Shown in pieces: positions 12,244 to 25,668 of a DNA stretch of 64,000 nt. A model generated the notes under the pieces. That model saw only the letters and a list, made by a program, of their open reading frames with translations, had not been told where the DNA came from and did not search any database. The DNA is taken from positions 1,736,001 through 1,800,000 of the forward strand of contig JBHGNT010000021.1 in NCBI GenBank assembly GCA_043228905.1. The letters run 5' to 3'. Each line of letters opens with the position of its first letter. Position 1 is the stretch's first letter. A program made the translations under genes and the position numbers. Source of the DNA: Azolla caroliniana (Eukaryota; Polypodiophyta).

Positions 12244-13130
12244 CTATGGATGAATTGTACAAAGCAAAGCGAGTGAGGATACATACAAGAGAAGGAAGAG
12301 AGAGGAAGAGGAAGAGGAAGAGGAGGAAAGAGGAGGAAGAGAAGGAGGAAGAGGAGAAGGAGAAGGAGAAGGTGTAATAAATGAGAGATTATGACATGGT
12401 GAAGAGACCAGATGAAGAAGATGATGCTTGTCTTCGGTATCTTCATCTTGGGGTGGGATTAAGACCTTGATCTTGAGCTTTTGGCCAAGTGGGCAATGTT
12501 TGTTTGTGCCACAAATGTAGTAATAAGACCCTACCCTCTGCAATTCAATGCTCGTGTTCCCATCCTTGTGTTCTGCAATGGCATCATCAGCCTTGCATCT
12601 CTCATAGTCTTCCTTTCTCACCTCCACCACAGAATGGAACTCTGGTAAGTAATTGAACACTGCATACATAACATACATGGAACTCCAATAAGCAATTGAA
12701 CACTGCATACATAACATACATGGAACTCCAATAAGCAATTGAACACTACATACACAACATACATGGAACTCCAATAAGCAATTGAACACATACACAACAT
12801 ACATGGAACTCCAATAAGCAATTGAAAACTGCATACATACATAACATTCATACAATACATACATAACATTTACATTTACATAATATTACATTCATACAAT
12901 ACATACATAACATTTACATTTACATAATATTACATTCATACAATACATACATAACATCTACATACATGATACATATATACATACATACACTCATACGTAC
13001 AGACAGACAGAGAGATACATACAAACATATATACACACACATATGTATATACATACTATACTATACTATACATACATGTCTGCATGCTTGCCTGAGCCTT
13101 GCATACACACATACATATATACATACACTT

Positions 13131-13161
<31 letters not shown>

Positions 13162-13565
13162 CATACACCTATACATATGTACATACATACAGTTGTGCAT
13201 GCATGCATACATGGAAGTCTGCTTACTGTTCAATATTGCATACATACATTCTAACATGGAACATATACATAGAGAGAGAGAGAGAGAGAGTCTTTAGATT
13301 AACCTAGGGTGTCTCCAACATAAAAGGTGTAGTTGGATGCCCATAGAGTGTAGTTCACAATCCCAACAACCCAACCTTTGGTACCCCCTACAGTGAGGAG
13401 CTTGGTGGTTGTGGTGCTCATGCTGCTGGTGTTGGCCTCACATGAAGGTCTTATGGAAGAAGCATGGGTGCTGATGGTGATGGTGATGGTGATGGTGAAA
13501 AGGAAGGAGCTAGAGAGAATGTGAGTTAGAAAGAGAGAGTAGTGTGAGTGGAGACTGAGACCCAT
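12244..13565 (-). CDS. Stellacyanin-like phytocyanin (blue copper protein)
   Basis: Exon 1 is 13565-13304 and exon 2 is 12659-12244, giving 225 aa. Residues 1 to ~36 form a signal peptide whose hydrophobic part includes an ATCACC-encoded Thr-Ile run. The plastocyanin-like domain starts about residue 55 (LLTVGGTKGW, FYVGDTLVFNY). Type-1 copper ligands are His96 (EFHSVVEV), Cys137 and His142 (YYICGTNKHC) and Gln147 (CPLGQKLKI). Gln in the axial place is the stellacyanin signature. Cys109-Cys143 is the expected disulfide. A Pro/Ser-rich tail and a final hydrophobic stretch (LFLLLYVSSLALL) suggest GPI anchoring at the cell surface. The acceptor at 12660 was chosen because it restores VFNYLPEFHSVVEV; the AG at 12642 would drop six residues. 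The intron holds a 43-bp repeat of this very junction. Confidence 0.92.
12634..12830. repeat. 43-bp minisatellite copying a splice acceptor
   Basis: Units begin with atggaactc at 12634, 12677, 12720, 12763 and 12803, spaced 43, 43, 43 and 40 bp. The first unit contains the real end of the phytocyanin intron and the first 26 bases of exon 2; the others are copies inside the intron. On the gene strand each holds the exon-start word tgttcaattgctta or a close variant, and units 1, 2, 3 and 5 keep an AG before it. Confidence 0.93.
12831..13303. repeat. TACA/TACATA-rich intron of the phytocyanin gene
   Basis: Degenerate tetranucleotide repeats fill the rest of the intron, with a repeated ~54-bp phrase (cattcatacaatacatacataac) near 12,846-12,955 and a GA run at 13,271-13,290 next to the donor. 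Plus-strand open frames here are repeat artefacts. Confidence 0.85.
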
Positions 13566-13618
13566 ATGACAAGAACAGGGGAGGAGAAAAATGCAAAGAG
13601 TTCCTTTCCTAGCTGTAC

Positions 13619-13630
13619 ATTATTTATGCA
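13619..13630 (-). promoter_or_regulatory. Possible TATA box of the phytocyanin gene
   Basis: On the minus strand the word cataaataatg lies about 60 bases upstream of the ATG at 13565. The spacing leaves room for a short leader. It is weakly supported because the region is AT-rich. Confidence 0.3.
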
Positions 13631-14082
13631 CAACACCTCAAAACAACTGAATGCATATATGTATGCTGTCTCTAAGACACACTCCCACTTTTGACTTGGA
13701 ACTTCTATGTGGATACATTACATACATATCTCTCGATCATTTGATTCGACCGACACACACATCTTGGGTTCGAATCCCACCCCATCCCTCGACATGACAT
13801 TTTAACCCACTTGGTAAATTGTATAATCTTATTTTTATTGAACCCTCGACCTTCCAAGTTCCAACCACTTTAGAAGAAGAAGAAGAAGAAGAACCCATGA
13901 CCTTCTCCTCCCTAATCTCATCATATTGAACGTAGAATCCGAATATTGCAAAATTGAGTGTTCTATCCTTCTCCCAATGCATGGCTTTTAACATGAGAAC
14001 CTAAATTGCATACCCTCATTGAGTGCCCCTCTTCACAAAGCTCTTTTCCTCACACTTGTTTTATACCCTATCTATTGCTTTT

Positions 14083-14124
<42 letters not shown>

Positions 14125-17100
14125 ACGCACACACATCTACATTTGCTAGGCTTTAACTTTCAATGCAAGTTTAGTCTCTATTTCTATATGTCGACCATCC
14201 CATCAATATGTTAATGTGTGCGTGTGTGTGTGTAAAACTAGCTTTCACAACAAGCAATGCATTGCTCCTACAATAATACCAAGCTCACTTGTTATTTTCT
14301 TTCTACCAAGCCCCCCTTACCAAGCTTTTTAATATATGTACACACTTGTAATTTCCTTTATGCATAGAATCCGTACATATTTACTTTTCCGTCCTCGTCA
14401 CATTTGTAATTTTGGGAGTAGATAGGTAAAAGTATCACCTTTTGCTTGGATGAGTTATTTAGTTGTGGAAACAACCATGAAGATGTGTACGGTAGAGCAA
14501 GAAGATGCCCTCTTCATTTGAGCATATGTAATGCTATGGGGAGAGAACATAAATTTCCACGCAAAAACAATGACATTTTGATGATTTATCCACATACTTA
14601 TTTGAATTACACATACTTCATGTAGATGAGTGCACAAAATCTCTATTTTTATTTTAAGTACATACAACCTGATCAATGGGTAAGCCATGGTGTAGAAGTA
14701 ATAGATTAGTTGATTGATCATGATCAACAATGCAAATAAGCCATCTGAAGTTGTTTATTGATAATGTCATTTCACAATATGCCCAAAACATTAGATGGCA
14801 TATTTTAAGTGTGTCGTATCCTCTTTATCTACGGATAAAGTAATTATGTACATCCAAATGCCTTCTTGGAAAAAGGTTCCTCCACAACCATTCCAAGAGA
14901 AGTACCATATGTGAGATTTAGACTAGCTACATGTAGGCAACCTCGTAGGTTATCTCACTACTTCATTCAACTAACATTTATTATGTTTATATAGTCTACC
15001 ATTAGCTCAATCCATTTTGATTTCTTTCTCCAACAAGGCCTAACTAGAAGTCGTGTAAAAAGTCATGGAAATTTATTCATACACCAACCTACTTTACAAT
15101 AATTCCTAAACTTCTACTTGTAAAGTGAGGCCACCTACACACATGTTTTGCGAGCAGGAGAGAATATAGGATTATTCGAGATCAAAGAGTCTAAGCAAAA
15201 GAGGCCACCTATGCACACATGTTTTGTGAGTAGGAGAGAATATAGGACTATTCGACAACAAAGAGTCTAAGCCAAAGACCAGTTCTATACTTGATTATGC
15301 ATGGGTCAAATTTGAGTGGAAGAAAAATGTATCCATGGAGGAGAGTTGAGAAAAACAATCCTCCGTAGTCATACAAAGATTAGTGCACCACAAAAGGATG
15401 TGATTCTTTCTTGATGTTAATTTAGGAAATACATTCCCTTAGTTTAACATTCGCGGTGAATGATATTGATAGTAAACTTAGAAATGAGAACCAATTTACT
15501 CTTCAACACATATACTTTCCTCATAACACTCGAGTAAGTCTACAAAGTCGGTCCTCGTAAGGAACCATATTTATTGTGGATATGCAGATCCCAATACTTT
15601 TGCTTGCTAGCAATCCCTTTTTTGGTAGTTATGGCATTCAAAACAATGAAATAAATATATCTATCTCACAAATCCCATCAAATTAATATTATTGCATTGA
15701 TTTCAAAAGCAAATCCCGAGGTTCATTCTTATGATCATACTTCCACATGGGATTCGTGCGACTCATTAGACACAAGAGCCAATAAAAATGAACTCCTATG
15801 GGCATAATACAAGCCAATACAAGATTTAATATAATATTATGAGCTACAAGAATCACATTGCAAAGCCACGAGATATTTTATACATTTAAAAGGGCTATCC
15901 TAGTTTTCTAGTCATTGTATGTTTGATTGAAACAAAAATATGCAATTGAAACTCCGAATCAAAAGCTTGTATATAATTAAGCTCTGGATGATATTTATAT
16001 AATTATAATATCATTTGGAAATCCTCTAAAGTCATCATATCCAACAAAGGATTATAGACTGGGTTGTTTTGATACACCTTGCACTAACCTCAAGGACTTC
16101 GTCATGGTGCTCATAGAGAAGAGAGAAGCACATCTCTATTAAAGCAATATAGAGCATTAACTAATGATACTAAAATGTGACTTGGGCCATAAGGAAATCA
16201 TTCCTTATTGGCATGTCAACCAAGTCGATCCAAAACATCAACTTGGCCCACAAATCTAACCAAATTAAAATTTCTTGTTTTTTTTGCATGAAAACCCCTT
16301 GTTGAACTTTTGATGCTTGCAAAATGGGAACTTAAAAGAGCTCAATATGATGTTATGTATAACATTTTCTATTAAGTGCGCATTTATTCACATGAAAAAA
16401 GTGAATTTTGAGTTCAAAAGATCATTTTTAGGCTTTACAAGGCCATTTGAAACAAAACTAACATTTTTTCATCAAAGACCCATCTTTTCGATCAAACATA
16501 GTTTTTTTTTTCCAAAAAAAAACACTACTTCGCATTAGTTAGCAAACCAATTACATCATAGACCACCAAAAAATCATCAACCCTCACTCTAGCCTTCTCA
16601 CCAAATTGGTCATAGTCCCCACCTCATTTTCAACAAAAGTATCCCAACAACTCTTATAACCTAGTAATTTGTACCATATCTATACATATTTACAACACCT
16701 GGTCCCTGATGGAAGCCATTGGCGGAAACAACCATCGGGGTGCTTGGTAGTTCCATTCAGGCCCTAATGATGATCTGCCCACCAGAGGAGATCTACCCCC
16801 ATTTCAACAGGAACTTTGACCGCGCTCTTTTAGCTGAATCAGATTCCACTTGAATCGAATCGTACCGTCCCTGCAACCAAGATACTAGCTCAAACAAGAT
16901 ATTTAACAACACCTCATCGCTAGGCCTTATTATATGAGTTTGTGATATCCAACATAAATAAATAAAATTGACCACCATTGATACATCACATAAAATAAAA
17001 AGCTGGTAAACCATGATCTAATGGTTCATGTTCTATTTCCATTAACAACTTGGCCCCCTTTTTGAGTCATACAGAAATATGTGATTTCCATTGTTGTAAA

Positions 17101-17860
17101 CAACAAGATTCAATGGACAACAATTTTGGCTTCATTAAGATAATTGTTCAATTGAAAGAATAGATGAGGATGGGCTAGCAATGGGGAAATAAATTCATTT
17201 GGTGATGTCCTAATGAAGACATATCAAGATTCAAGTATAGTTATATCGACTACACATATTTTTTATGTCAATTAATGAGGCACCATATCAATAAAAAATC
17301 CCATGTCTATAAAGTAACAATATAGTCATTTACCTTTCATGCAATCTTCCCCTCATCTCATCTAAGAACTCAAAGATTGACAAGATGATCAATATTGTTA
17401 TGATATTTTAAAGAACTTTTTTGACCTGAATCCTCTCTTTCAATTATCTCGGTCCGATGCAAGTTGGTTTCTTTCTAATACACACCAAACAAGTTTGCCA
17501 CTAAAGCTTCATCAACGTTTTACTCCGTGGTTGGTATGCTTCAACAAAATCAAAGTCTATCTCCCTCTCCCTCTCTCTCTCTCTAAAAGTATGTTTGTAT
17601 TGACGAACATGACAATACAAAAAGCCCTTGCTATCTCAACTATATGTAGTTTTGAGGTTCTTGCAACAACGTAAATCGTCTATTTCACTCATTTTTGGCT
17701 GTTAGTACAGGATCGCGGTAATCAGTGAGATGGCAATAGGGTCAACGAGATGCTCCGGATATGGGTTGAGTTAAGAAGATATTATGGTTCTCATAGGTTG
17801 CGAGATGATGGCAATGGGATTTCAAGCATGTTTGTCACGACAAGAGGATGAGTGGTGTTG
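13631..17860. other. Gene-poor spacer with simple repeats
   Basis: No credible coding region was found. Seen are a box-B-like word (gggttcgaatccc) at about 13,767, a GAA run at 13,873-13,892, a CT run at 14,084-14,121, and a tandem duplication with 74-bp spacing at 15,127 and 15,201 (gaggccacct, catgtttt, gagagaatatagga). The rest is AT-rich DNA without structure that I can name. Confidence 0.55.
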
Positions 17861-17875
17861 GTGTGAGGACTGAAG

Positions 17876-18165
17876 AAGATCATGAGGGGACGAGGAATGA
17901 TTTTTCACTTATTTTGTTGTTAATTGCACAGGACATTAGTGGTATTCGGCGAGATGGTTGGTGGACTAAATGAAGAAATTTGTCTGTTTTTAGGAGTGAT
18001 GATGGGTGGGGGAACCGAAGCAGATCATGAGGGGATAATGAATCATTTTTCACTTATTTTGTTGTTAATTGCACAAGACATTGGTGGTATTCGGCGAGAT
18101 GGTTGATGTGGATTGAATGAAGCAATTTGTCTGATTTTAGGAGTGAAGATGGTGTGGGGATCGAA
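17876..18165. repeat. 145-bp tandem duplication
   Basis: The phrase tttttcacttattttgttgt at 17,901 recurs at 18,046. Both copies continue with ttaattgcaca, gacatt, ggtattcggcgagatggttg and atttgtctg. The spacing is 145 bp, with scattered differences. Confidence 0.88.
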
Positions 18166-21100
18166 GTAGATAGTGTGAGGTGTGGAGGACATAGTTCATC
18201 TTGTTTATAGGGAGATTATTACAAGTACATTTTCAATTTTCGTGGAGATGGACATGGTCATTTTGATTTGGGAGATGATACATGGGGGCTATCCAAGGCA
18301 ACCCATCACGTTTTACCCAAGCATCAGGTGCATCATGGACTACTTTGGTGTCTTCAACTGTTGTGTACAAAACATTTGTCAAATAGCATCACCCTAATGG
18401 ACAGTCAGGTGATGGTGAACAACTTCAGTATAGGCGGAATCAAAGACATACATGGAGTTTTTAGACTACTAGCCAGGGTGGACAGCCGAGATATATTGAC
18501 TAGGATTACCACCAAGATATGTAAAGATATGTATTCTCTTTGACCGCAAGAATTTGTTTATAGGTTGAGAATGGGTCTTGTTGGCAAAGGTTGAGAGAGT
18601 TTTCATGGATATAATTAGCCTTATCTTGCCAAAGGCCATCGTTTATATTTGGTCTTTTTTTTTATAGACACTCGTGGAGTGGAAACTATTATGTACAAAT
18701 TGTAGATTGCCTTTGGCATTGTTAATTTTAATACCAATGGAGTATAGTTTTTGTGGAACGTAAATCGTCTATTGTATTGTAATACTAAATGACATAAAGA
18801 TAATTGTAGTGAGGACAAGTGCCCGAAGAGTATAGTTGTGAAAAATACCATATCAACTTTCCTTTTAGCCAATGTATTGTTGTAGTTTATCAAAGAAGAA
18901 TCCATTTCTTAGGCTCCAATATCTCAATACCCATTTCGTAGAGTATAGCTATAAAAACTACAAAATCAAGTTTCCATTGAGCCTATGTATTTGTTGTGGT
19001 ACTCCACGAAGTCCATCAAAGGATAACCCATTTCTTGGGCTCCAATATCCCAATACCTAAGATAATCAAATAAAACCTCATGTGATGGGGGAAAGTAGAG
19101 CTCAATCACCTTTAATGAAAACTCATTTAAAGGTGACAAAACCATCCCAGTTAATGATGCCCAAAGTTGTGACAAAACAACCCAAATGGCTTCAACAACT
19201 CCGCATGCAATGGATGTGTATGGCATCACCATCAACCATTGTATTAAGGAAATTGTGTACCATCTAAAATATGTCTTTGTTTATTGTGTGACGTGTCTCC
19301 TCTCGTATATGGCTTGATCATTACCATTGAATATGTACATATAGAAGGCCCAGGAAATCTAGCACTCGCTAGGAATGTGATCTTCAAGGTATTAAGCTTG
19401 AAATGCTCGAAATCGAAAAAAAGGGAACAAATGCTTGAATATGTAATAAACTTAATTATGCACTTCAATAATGTAGAATCCCTCATGATTGGAGTACATA
19501 TTGTATCAACCCTTTACACAAAGAGGGAGATATGATTAATGTAAAAAATTATATGAAAATCATGGCTTATTCTTCTATGCTAGAATTATTTAGATATATT
19601 TTGGAAAAAAACAAAGTGTATGGAACGAAGAGAATTGAAAGAAGGCAAGCAAGACAAACAAGTTTCAAAAACATCATGACACTAGTGATCACCTTGAATT
19701 TCTCGAGGAAAGTCATTTGGAAGGTAAACAACTACCATTTGTTGTTTTCTAGAGTTCAAAAACGTAGTTAATGGTGCCTTGCAAGCACGACTTTGGAGAC
19801 GAATGAAAGAATTCGCAAGTTCCAACTAAATACACACTCGCAATTTCTTGCATCTATGAAAAGATAATATATGCATATTAAGTTGAACGTTCATAAAATT
19901 TCCCTGGACTAAAACAAGTGGGGAGACGAGGTATTGTGTGTCTCGCATTAAATTGCATGAACTCACTCATAACATTCACATGTACACTCATCTAACAAAG
20001 CTTATGGATGGTCAAACCTACACATACAAAACTAAGATCACAAGATACAAAAAGAACAACTTGTTGGCATATCATAACACAATAGGAAATCATCAAGGGA
20101 GAAGGCCTCTAGTTGATAGCAAAATTGTTTGGAAACTGTCTATGATGCACACTATAAAACAAGCATTCTCCTAACGTTTTTGATAGAATATATTTGTCTA
20201 AGGTTGTGGGACCAGAATACTTTGCAATAATATCAGTATAGTTATTGGCATGAAGCGGTGAGTTCGAGTCTTTGTTGATTCCTTTATACATGTTGGTTTC
20301 TTTGTAACCATGCAAATTGGCTTGTAATATATGAGTTGTATATTATCCTACATACATTGTCTTAACTCATGGAAGTAGTAATTTTATTTTTGGAAAATAA
20401 AATAAAAATATCAGTATAGTTATTGGCATTTCCTCACATAATTCCTTAGATCCAAATTATTATTAACTTATTATTATCATTTATCAAACATCCTCTAAAC
20501 GTTAAAAAGGATGAAACCATAGTGGACAAATAAATGGCATGCGCCTTTCAATATTTAGAACAATGTAATTCAATGAGAAAAAACGTCATGTGTAAATTAT
20601 GCATTGAGCAAAAAGAGGAGAAATATATAAGAAATATCCAACCCTAACAATAACAAACTCTCGAGTGCACTAACATTGTGGTGAGAGTTTTACATACAAA
20701 TAGAATTTTAGATGTTTATACTTGTATAATAAGTGGGCATATGTTTGTAGGGCTTTTTCCAAGATTCCTTAGGATAAAAAGTAAGGGCTATGCTCCCTCT
20801 CAACATTTTGGGAATCCCAAGAAAACATCGTCCCCTATACACTATCCATCTCATCTCCTTGGAGTAATGGCTCTTTCCTGCTATTCTCAACAAAAGACCC
20901 TTGCAAACTTCACGTATGTACTAGAAAGTGTTGTAAGGCTTGCCAAACAACCAGATTATTTTTCTTCGCAAAGAAAAAGAAATTTGTACGCTAGTTTCCT
21001 CTAGTTGGAAATGTCATGAAATAATTTCAATCATTGTTTGATTTGGAAATTTGCCCCTCTACCCATGCAATGATTTCTTGCATTTACTGCTTTATCCTTC

Positions 21101-21196
21101 TCTAGCATTATCCATGTGATGACGTTGTCTTAATAGATTTTTTTCTCTATTTCTTGGGACGTGCCTCAAATGCTAAGTTTGCTCCCTTTTACCTAC

Positions 21197-21247
<51 letters not shown>

Positions 21248-22261
21248 CGTACGTACGTATGTATTCCATGTTTTCCACACCTAATATCTCCAAAATCTAA
21301 TGTTAGAATCTATCTACAAACAATAGCTCCCCAATCATGTAATCAATTTCATCTCCTTTACTTTAGATGTTCATAATCAATGCCTACATATCTATTTGGC
21401 ATGATGGATAATCCATGAAATTACTTCATTTCTAAGTGAACTTAAGTATCTTCCCCCAAAAAACCCCAATTAAGCACTCTTGCTATTAATAGGTTTCTAT
21501 CATAGATATAAGTGCAGAAACACTAACATTTAACTCTTCCATAAAATAGTGCCGAATTCTAGGAATATGCATGCCTTAGCAGCAACACTACTTGTAGATG
21601 TTAGGAACATCTATTCCATGATGCAGTGCATTCTAGCTGTTTCAAGTTCACGACACCAAAACATAGCATGTTTCCACATATATCGTACCATCACATACCA
21701 CTTTTATGTTCAGACAGTCTTGAGCATTATCCAAATTTGCCAAAGAAGAGGAACAGAGCTCTCACTGTCTCACATGCATTAAGAATATAGCCAACCAATT
21801 GATGCATATTACTATAACAGCTTCACTTAATATTGGCTAAAAAGCTGCAATAAACTAAACTCTCATCTATGTATCCAATCATTTTTATATAGATGTACTA
21901 CAAATGGGGACATTCCAAAATTCAGAATAATCATCTTGCTTCTTTTTTTCTTAAAACACTACACTATTAAACTCTCATTCGTGCATCCAATCTTTTACGT
22001 GGAAGTAGCACAAATGGAGGCTTTTCCAAAAGTTCAGATTGATCACCTTGCTTCATCTTTTTTTAGACTCTACACACGAAGCTTAGTAAACAATTGAAAA
22101 ACACAACCACAAGAAGCTTGGCCCAAATTTGTCTATCTTAGCAATTATGGGTCAGTTGTAGATTAATGACTCCTTGGATACCTAAGGATCTTCGAAGAGA
22201 ATATAGCTACATACAGTCATTATTCTTCCAAGATTGATAATACATTTTATTTTTATTTTTA
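18166..22261. other. Gene-poor spacer
   Basis: Several open frames of 60-110 codons occur on both strands, but none shows a family motif or spliceable continuation. A duplication with 126-bp spacing is seen at 18,909 and 19,035 (ggctccaatat, caatacc). A GT run with a following TACG stretch lies at 21,203-21,260. The last few hundred bases should be the 3' UTR of the neighbouring DUF179 gene. Decayed transposon DNA is likely but I could not identify its class. Confidence 0.5.
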
Positions 22262-25200
22262 TCATATTAGGCCACTATCCCGAGGCTTTCTGCTAAGCTC
22301 AGCATAATGTCCACCCATCAGCCACAGAACTTTCTGCCAAAGTTTGTCAGTTGATGTGATTCGGAGGACAGTTGAGCTACAAGAAGCCACATACCAATAC
22401 CCTGCTTCGATCTCGTTCACCAACTGATCAAGGCCCCATCCTGAGTACCCAATAAAATAACGAAAATCATTTGTTTTAACTACTCCACCTTTCATCAATC
22501 GTGCTGCATTTGGTAGCTTATCCACGGCAATATGAGAAATGCCAGGAATGATCTCTTCAAATTGCTTATACACCTTTCCTTCTTGCAACAACAAAAGCAA
22601 CTCAGATTCCAGTGGTCCACCATAAAAGTACTCACAATTCCCAAACACGTTGGCCAGTGTTTTATTCTCATGATCAAGCTCCTTTATAGTCTGGGAGGTG
22701 GGACGGTTGAGAATAACTCCGAATGGACCCTCTCTTGGTTTGTTGGATCCGGAACGAAGCAACAAGATAACAGTTCGCTCAAAGTCGATTTGTCCATCTA
22801 GTTTATCGGTGGCGACGAGTAGACATCCAGCCTCGGGGGCATGAAGTGGATGGGCCCAAGACTTTCCAAGAGTGATTGCTGGAATGCTCGTTCCAGATGA
22901 CACTTGGCTTGGATCGACTAATGATGTTTGCTCGCCTGCTACTAACCGTGCTCGAAATGTACGCCAATCGGATTCATTAATAGATCCTCTGCTCTTGCTT
23001 CTTCCTTGAAGACCACACTTTTCATCTGCCATAGCTGCTGCAGAATCATAATTTTTTTCTGGCACTTCTTCCTCTTGTTTTGCTTCTTCTCCTTCTCCTT
23101 CTCCTGATGGAGTATGCCCAGTGTTTTGGTTTTTTGAACCCTGACAAAGAATGTGATAATCTGGTACCCCCCAACAGAAGTGAGTATTTCGTTTTAAAAA
23201 TCAAGAAATGTGCTCAACATATACTAGAGTTCACGTGTTTCTTATATAGGCTGCAATATATCAAAACAAAGTACATAAATTAACCATGTCTATTACAATA
23301 ACAAAACAACAACAGCATACTATCCAGGACACTTCACAAGACTGTCCATTTGTCAATGCTGCGTGCATAGAAAGCATGGTGAGTTTGTTGGCACCCACTT
23401 TTGCAACAAACAAATAATGCATTGATGTGTGCAAACCCAAGGGGCAAGGGCATTTGAACAGTGCCAACTTGAAATTTCAATGACTCTTTGAGTTGTGGGT
23501 TCAATTTTATCCCATAAGTGTGTGTGAATCTCTAAGAAAAATAGAATACTTTTCTATATCACAGTCATTAGTAAGTTACGACAGTAGCCAATGTAAAACC
23601 AATACTTTGTGTCGCTAATGGAGCTAAACAACCAGGAGATTTGGAGTGCTGTATACAGGAAACAGCACAGTGATCATGGATAGCATTCGGCTCTGCGATT
23701 TTTCCCTCAATGCTTAGTAAACCATGAACAACAAACACTACTCCTTTAACTTATTAGTTTTCAATTTCGCTCGCCCATAACCATATGGGACTGGTATTGT
23801 GAGCATGTGATCAAATGAAGAAACCAACATGAACTGTTCCATGCATCAACGAGAAACAAGGTGATGTTAACACCTCCTTTTGGTGTTATTTGGCTAGAAA
23901 ACATTATAGCTCTTTCAGAAAATATCTGCCAAACTAGTTCATTATCAACTGAAAACTGACAAAACTAGTTCCCTATATCCTAAAGACATATCTTACACTT
24001 TCTTAGTTTTTTGTTTCAAATGTGTCCCAAAATTAGCATCTTCTATTTCCTTTCTGAGTTTTGGAAACATGGAAACATGTGTTTTCAGACATTTCCCTGT
24101 CTGAATATCGTGAAGGTCTCAACAGACAGACATGTTTAGAAGGAACCCCATCAAATAAGACATGCTTCTGTTGTAGTCAAGGTACTGTTCTCCAAGAAAT
24201 CTTGGATTCTATCATCTAAGGAGTACCAAAGATTAGGATTAACAGAACAATGAGATTAACAGCAAGAACATATTGATGGTTAATAAAACTAGAATAGCAA
24301 TGAGAATATAGATGCCGTTGAAATTTGTCATAACACTGTAAAACCATTGTAGCTTATGGGTCAAAACTTGTATTTCTGTATGCTTAACATCATTTGCAGA
24401 TAACAAGGCTGAAATAAGCCCAATCCTGTGAAGCACTGTTCCAGATGTCTCTTAATGAAAAGTATAGAAAAAGGAATAAATTACAGCACTAGTGCGGCAA
24501 CCCCATATAATTCACCTTTTTAAAAGGGAGTCAGCAGCTAACTCGAATCCCCAAAACCCAGAAGGCAAATATGCCATATGAAGCAAAACACCATCCCACG
24601 GACCATTGATGAGATAAAGCAGGGTCTATCATATACAATCACAATTCTGTACCGATCAAGCAAGTAGCTTGTCAACAGTAGATAGCAGTATTTATACTGT
24701 GACAAGTGGTGCAACTTCTCGGATCACAATTCTGTGTGCACATCTTTGTTTCCTTATTTCGCACCTAGTACAAACGTGAATAGCAGTGCTTATACAGCTA
24801 AGTTGGGCACAACATCCAGAAAGACATGTCCAGCTTCTAGGATTATGAGGAATTTTCCATTCTGTGTGTAGATTTTTGTTACCTTATTTCAGGTTTATAT
24901 CGCTCGCATTAAGAAAGTACACATATCGGCAATCTGTTCGTATGAGATGAAAACCCCTTCAAACGGATGCCTGCTTTGCAGAAGGCTTTGTCAGTTTGAG
25001 CCAAGCACTTTCGTGACGGAAACCAATAAGAAATCATTTTGATCATTTTTCATGACACATGCATGTGAGCAAAGGGGGGAGACAACAAAAAGAATCAGAT
25101 ATCCAATGGAGACTATCCGTTGGAAGAGCGAAGCTGAGAAAATGTGCATGTCTGAGAACAGTGATAGAAGAAGAGGTGGGGTATATTCTATAGACAGTTA

Positions 25201-25668
25201 ATGGGAAATACCATGTTGTTCTTCACTAGATTATTAACATAAAACAGAGGAACCAAAAAAAGAACATTCATCTATGGTATTCCTCTTCCTCCAATACAAA
25301 ATTTGAAAATCATTTTTCTTGTTCTTGTTCTTGCTCTTCTCTTTGTTTTAAGGCAATTGAAGGATTATGTTGAAGGCAATTGAAGGATTAGGCAGACATA
25401 CATACATACCATGGAATCTCAATCGTGGCAGAGAGGATCCATGATTGAGTCCGGATCTCCATCCACAAGTAAAGGATCCGTGGGATCTCGCCGTAGTTCG
25501 TGGAAGGAGAAGAGAATGAAATGAATTCTGAGAAGTAGAAGCAGCAGCAGCAGAAGCGGAGGAGGAGGAGTAGGAAGGAGAGGCATGTCGACGAATGAGG
25601 AGGGATTGATGATGATATGAAAGAGGAGGGCATGTAGGTGTTGTTGTTCTGGTGCAAGAGATCTCCAT
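22262..25668 (-). CDS. Plastid-targeted AlgH/UPF0301 (DUF179) protein
   Basis: Exon 1 is 25668-25410 and exon 2 is 23103-22262 (TGA), in phase, for 366 aa; the 2.3-kb intron separates the targeting sequence from the whole conserved domain. Residues 1 to ~85 are rich in Ser, Thr, Arg and Ala and poor in acids, as expected of a chloroplast transit peptide. An acidic stretch (GEGEGEEAKQEEEVPE) follows. The DUF179 domain fills the C-terminal 230 residues: PEAGCLLVATDKLDG, FGVILNRPT, YFYGGPLESE, FRYFIGYSGWGLDQLVNEI, GYWYVAS and LWLMGGHYAELS. In bacteria this family (YqgE/AlgH) is widespread but its biochemical role is unsettled; plants keep plastid copies. I infer plastid location and a bacterial, possibly cyanobacterial, origin from the family. 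No defects are visible. Confidence 0.93.

Noticed and set aside
12642-12645. Acceptor AG at 12642 for phytocyanin exon 2
   Set aside because: It joins in frame but removes VFNYLP, a conserved stretch before the copper-ligand His; the AG at 12660 keeps it.
12966-13297. His-Thr-Tyr-Ile repeat frames on the plus strand
   Set aside because: They are products of the TACA repeat in the phytocyanin intron.
20678-21004. 108-codon plus-strand open frame
   Set aside because: It has no motif or neighbouring exon, and the region is gene-poor.
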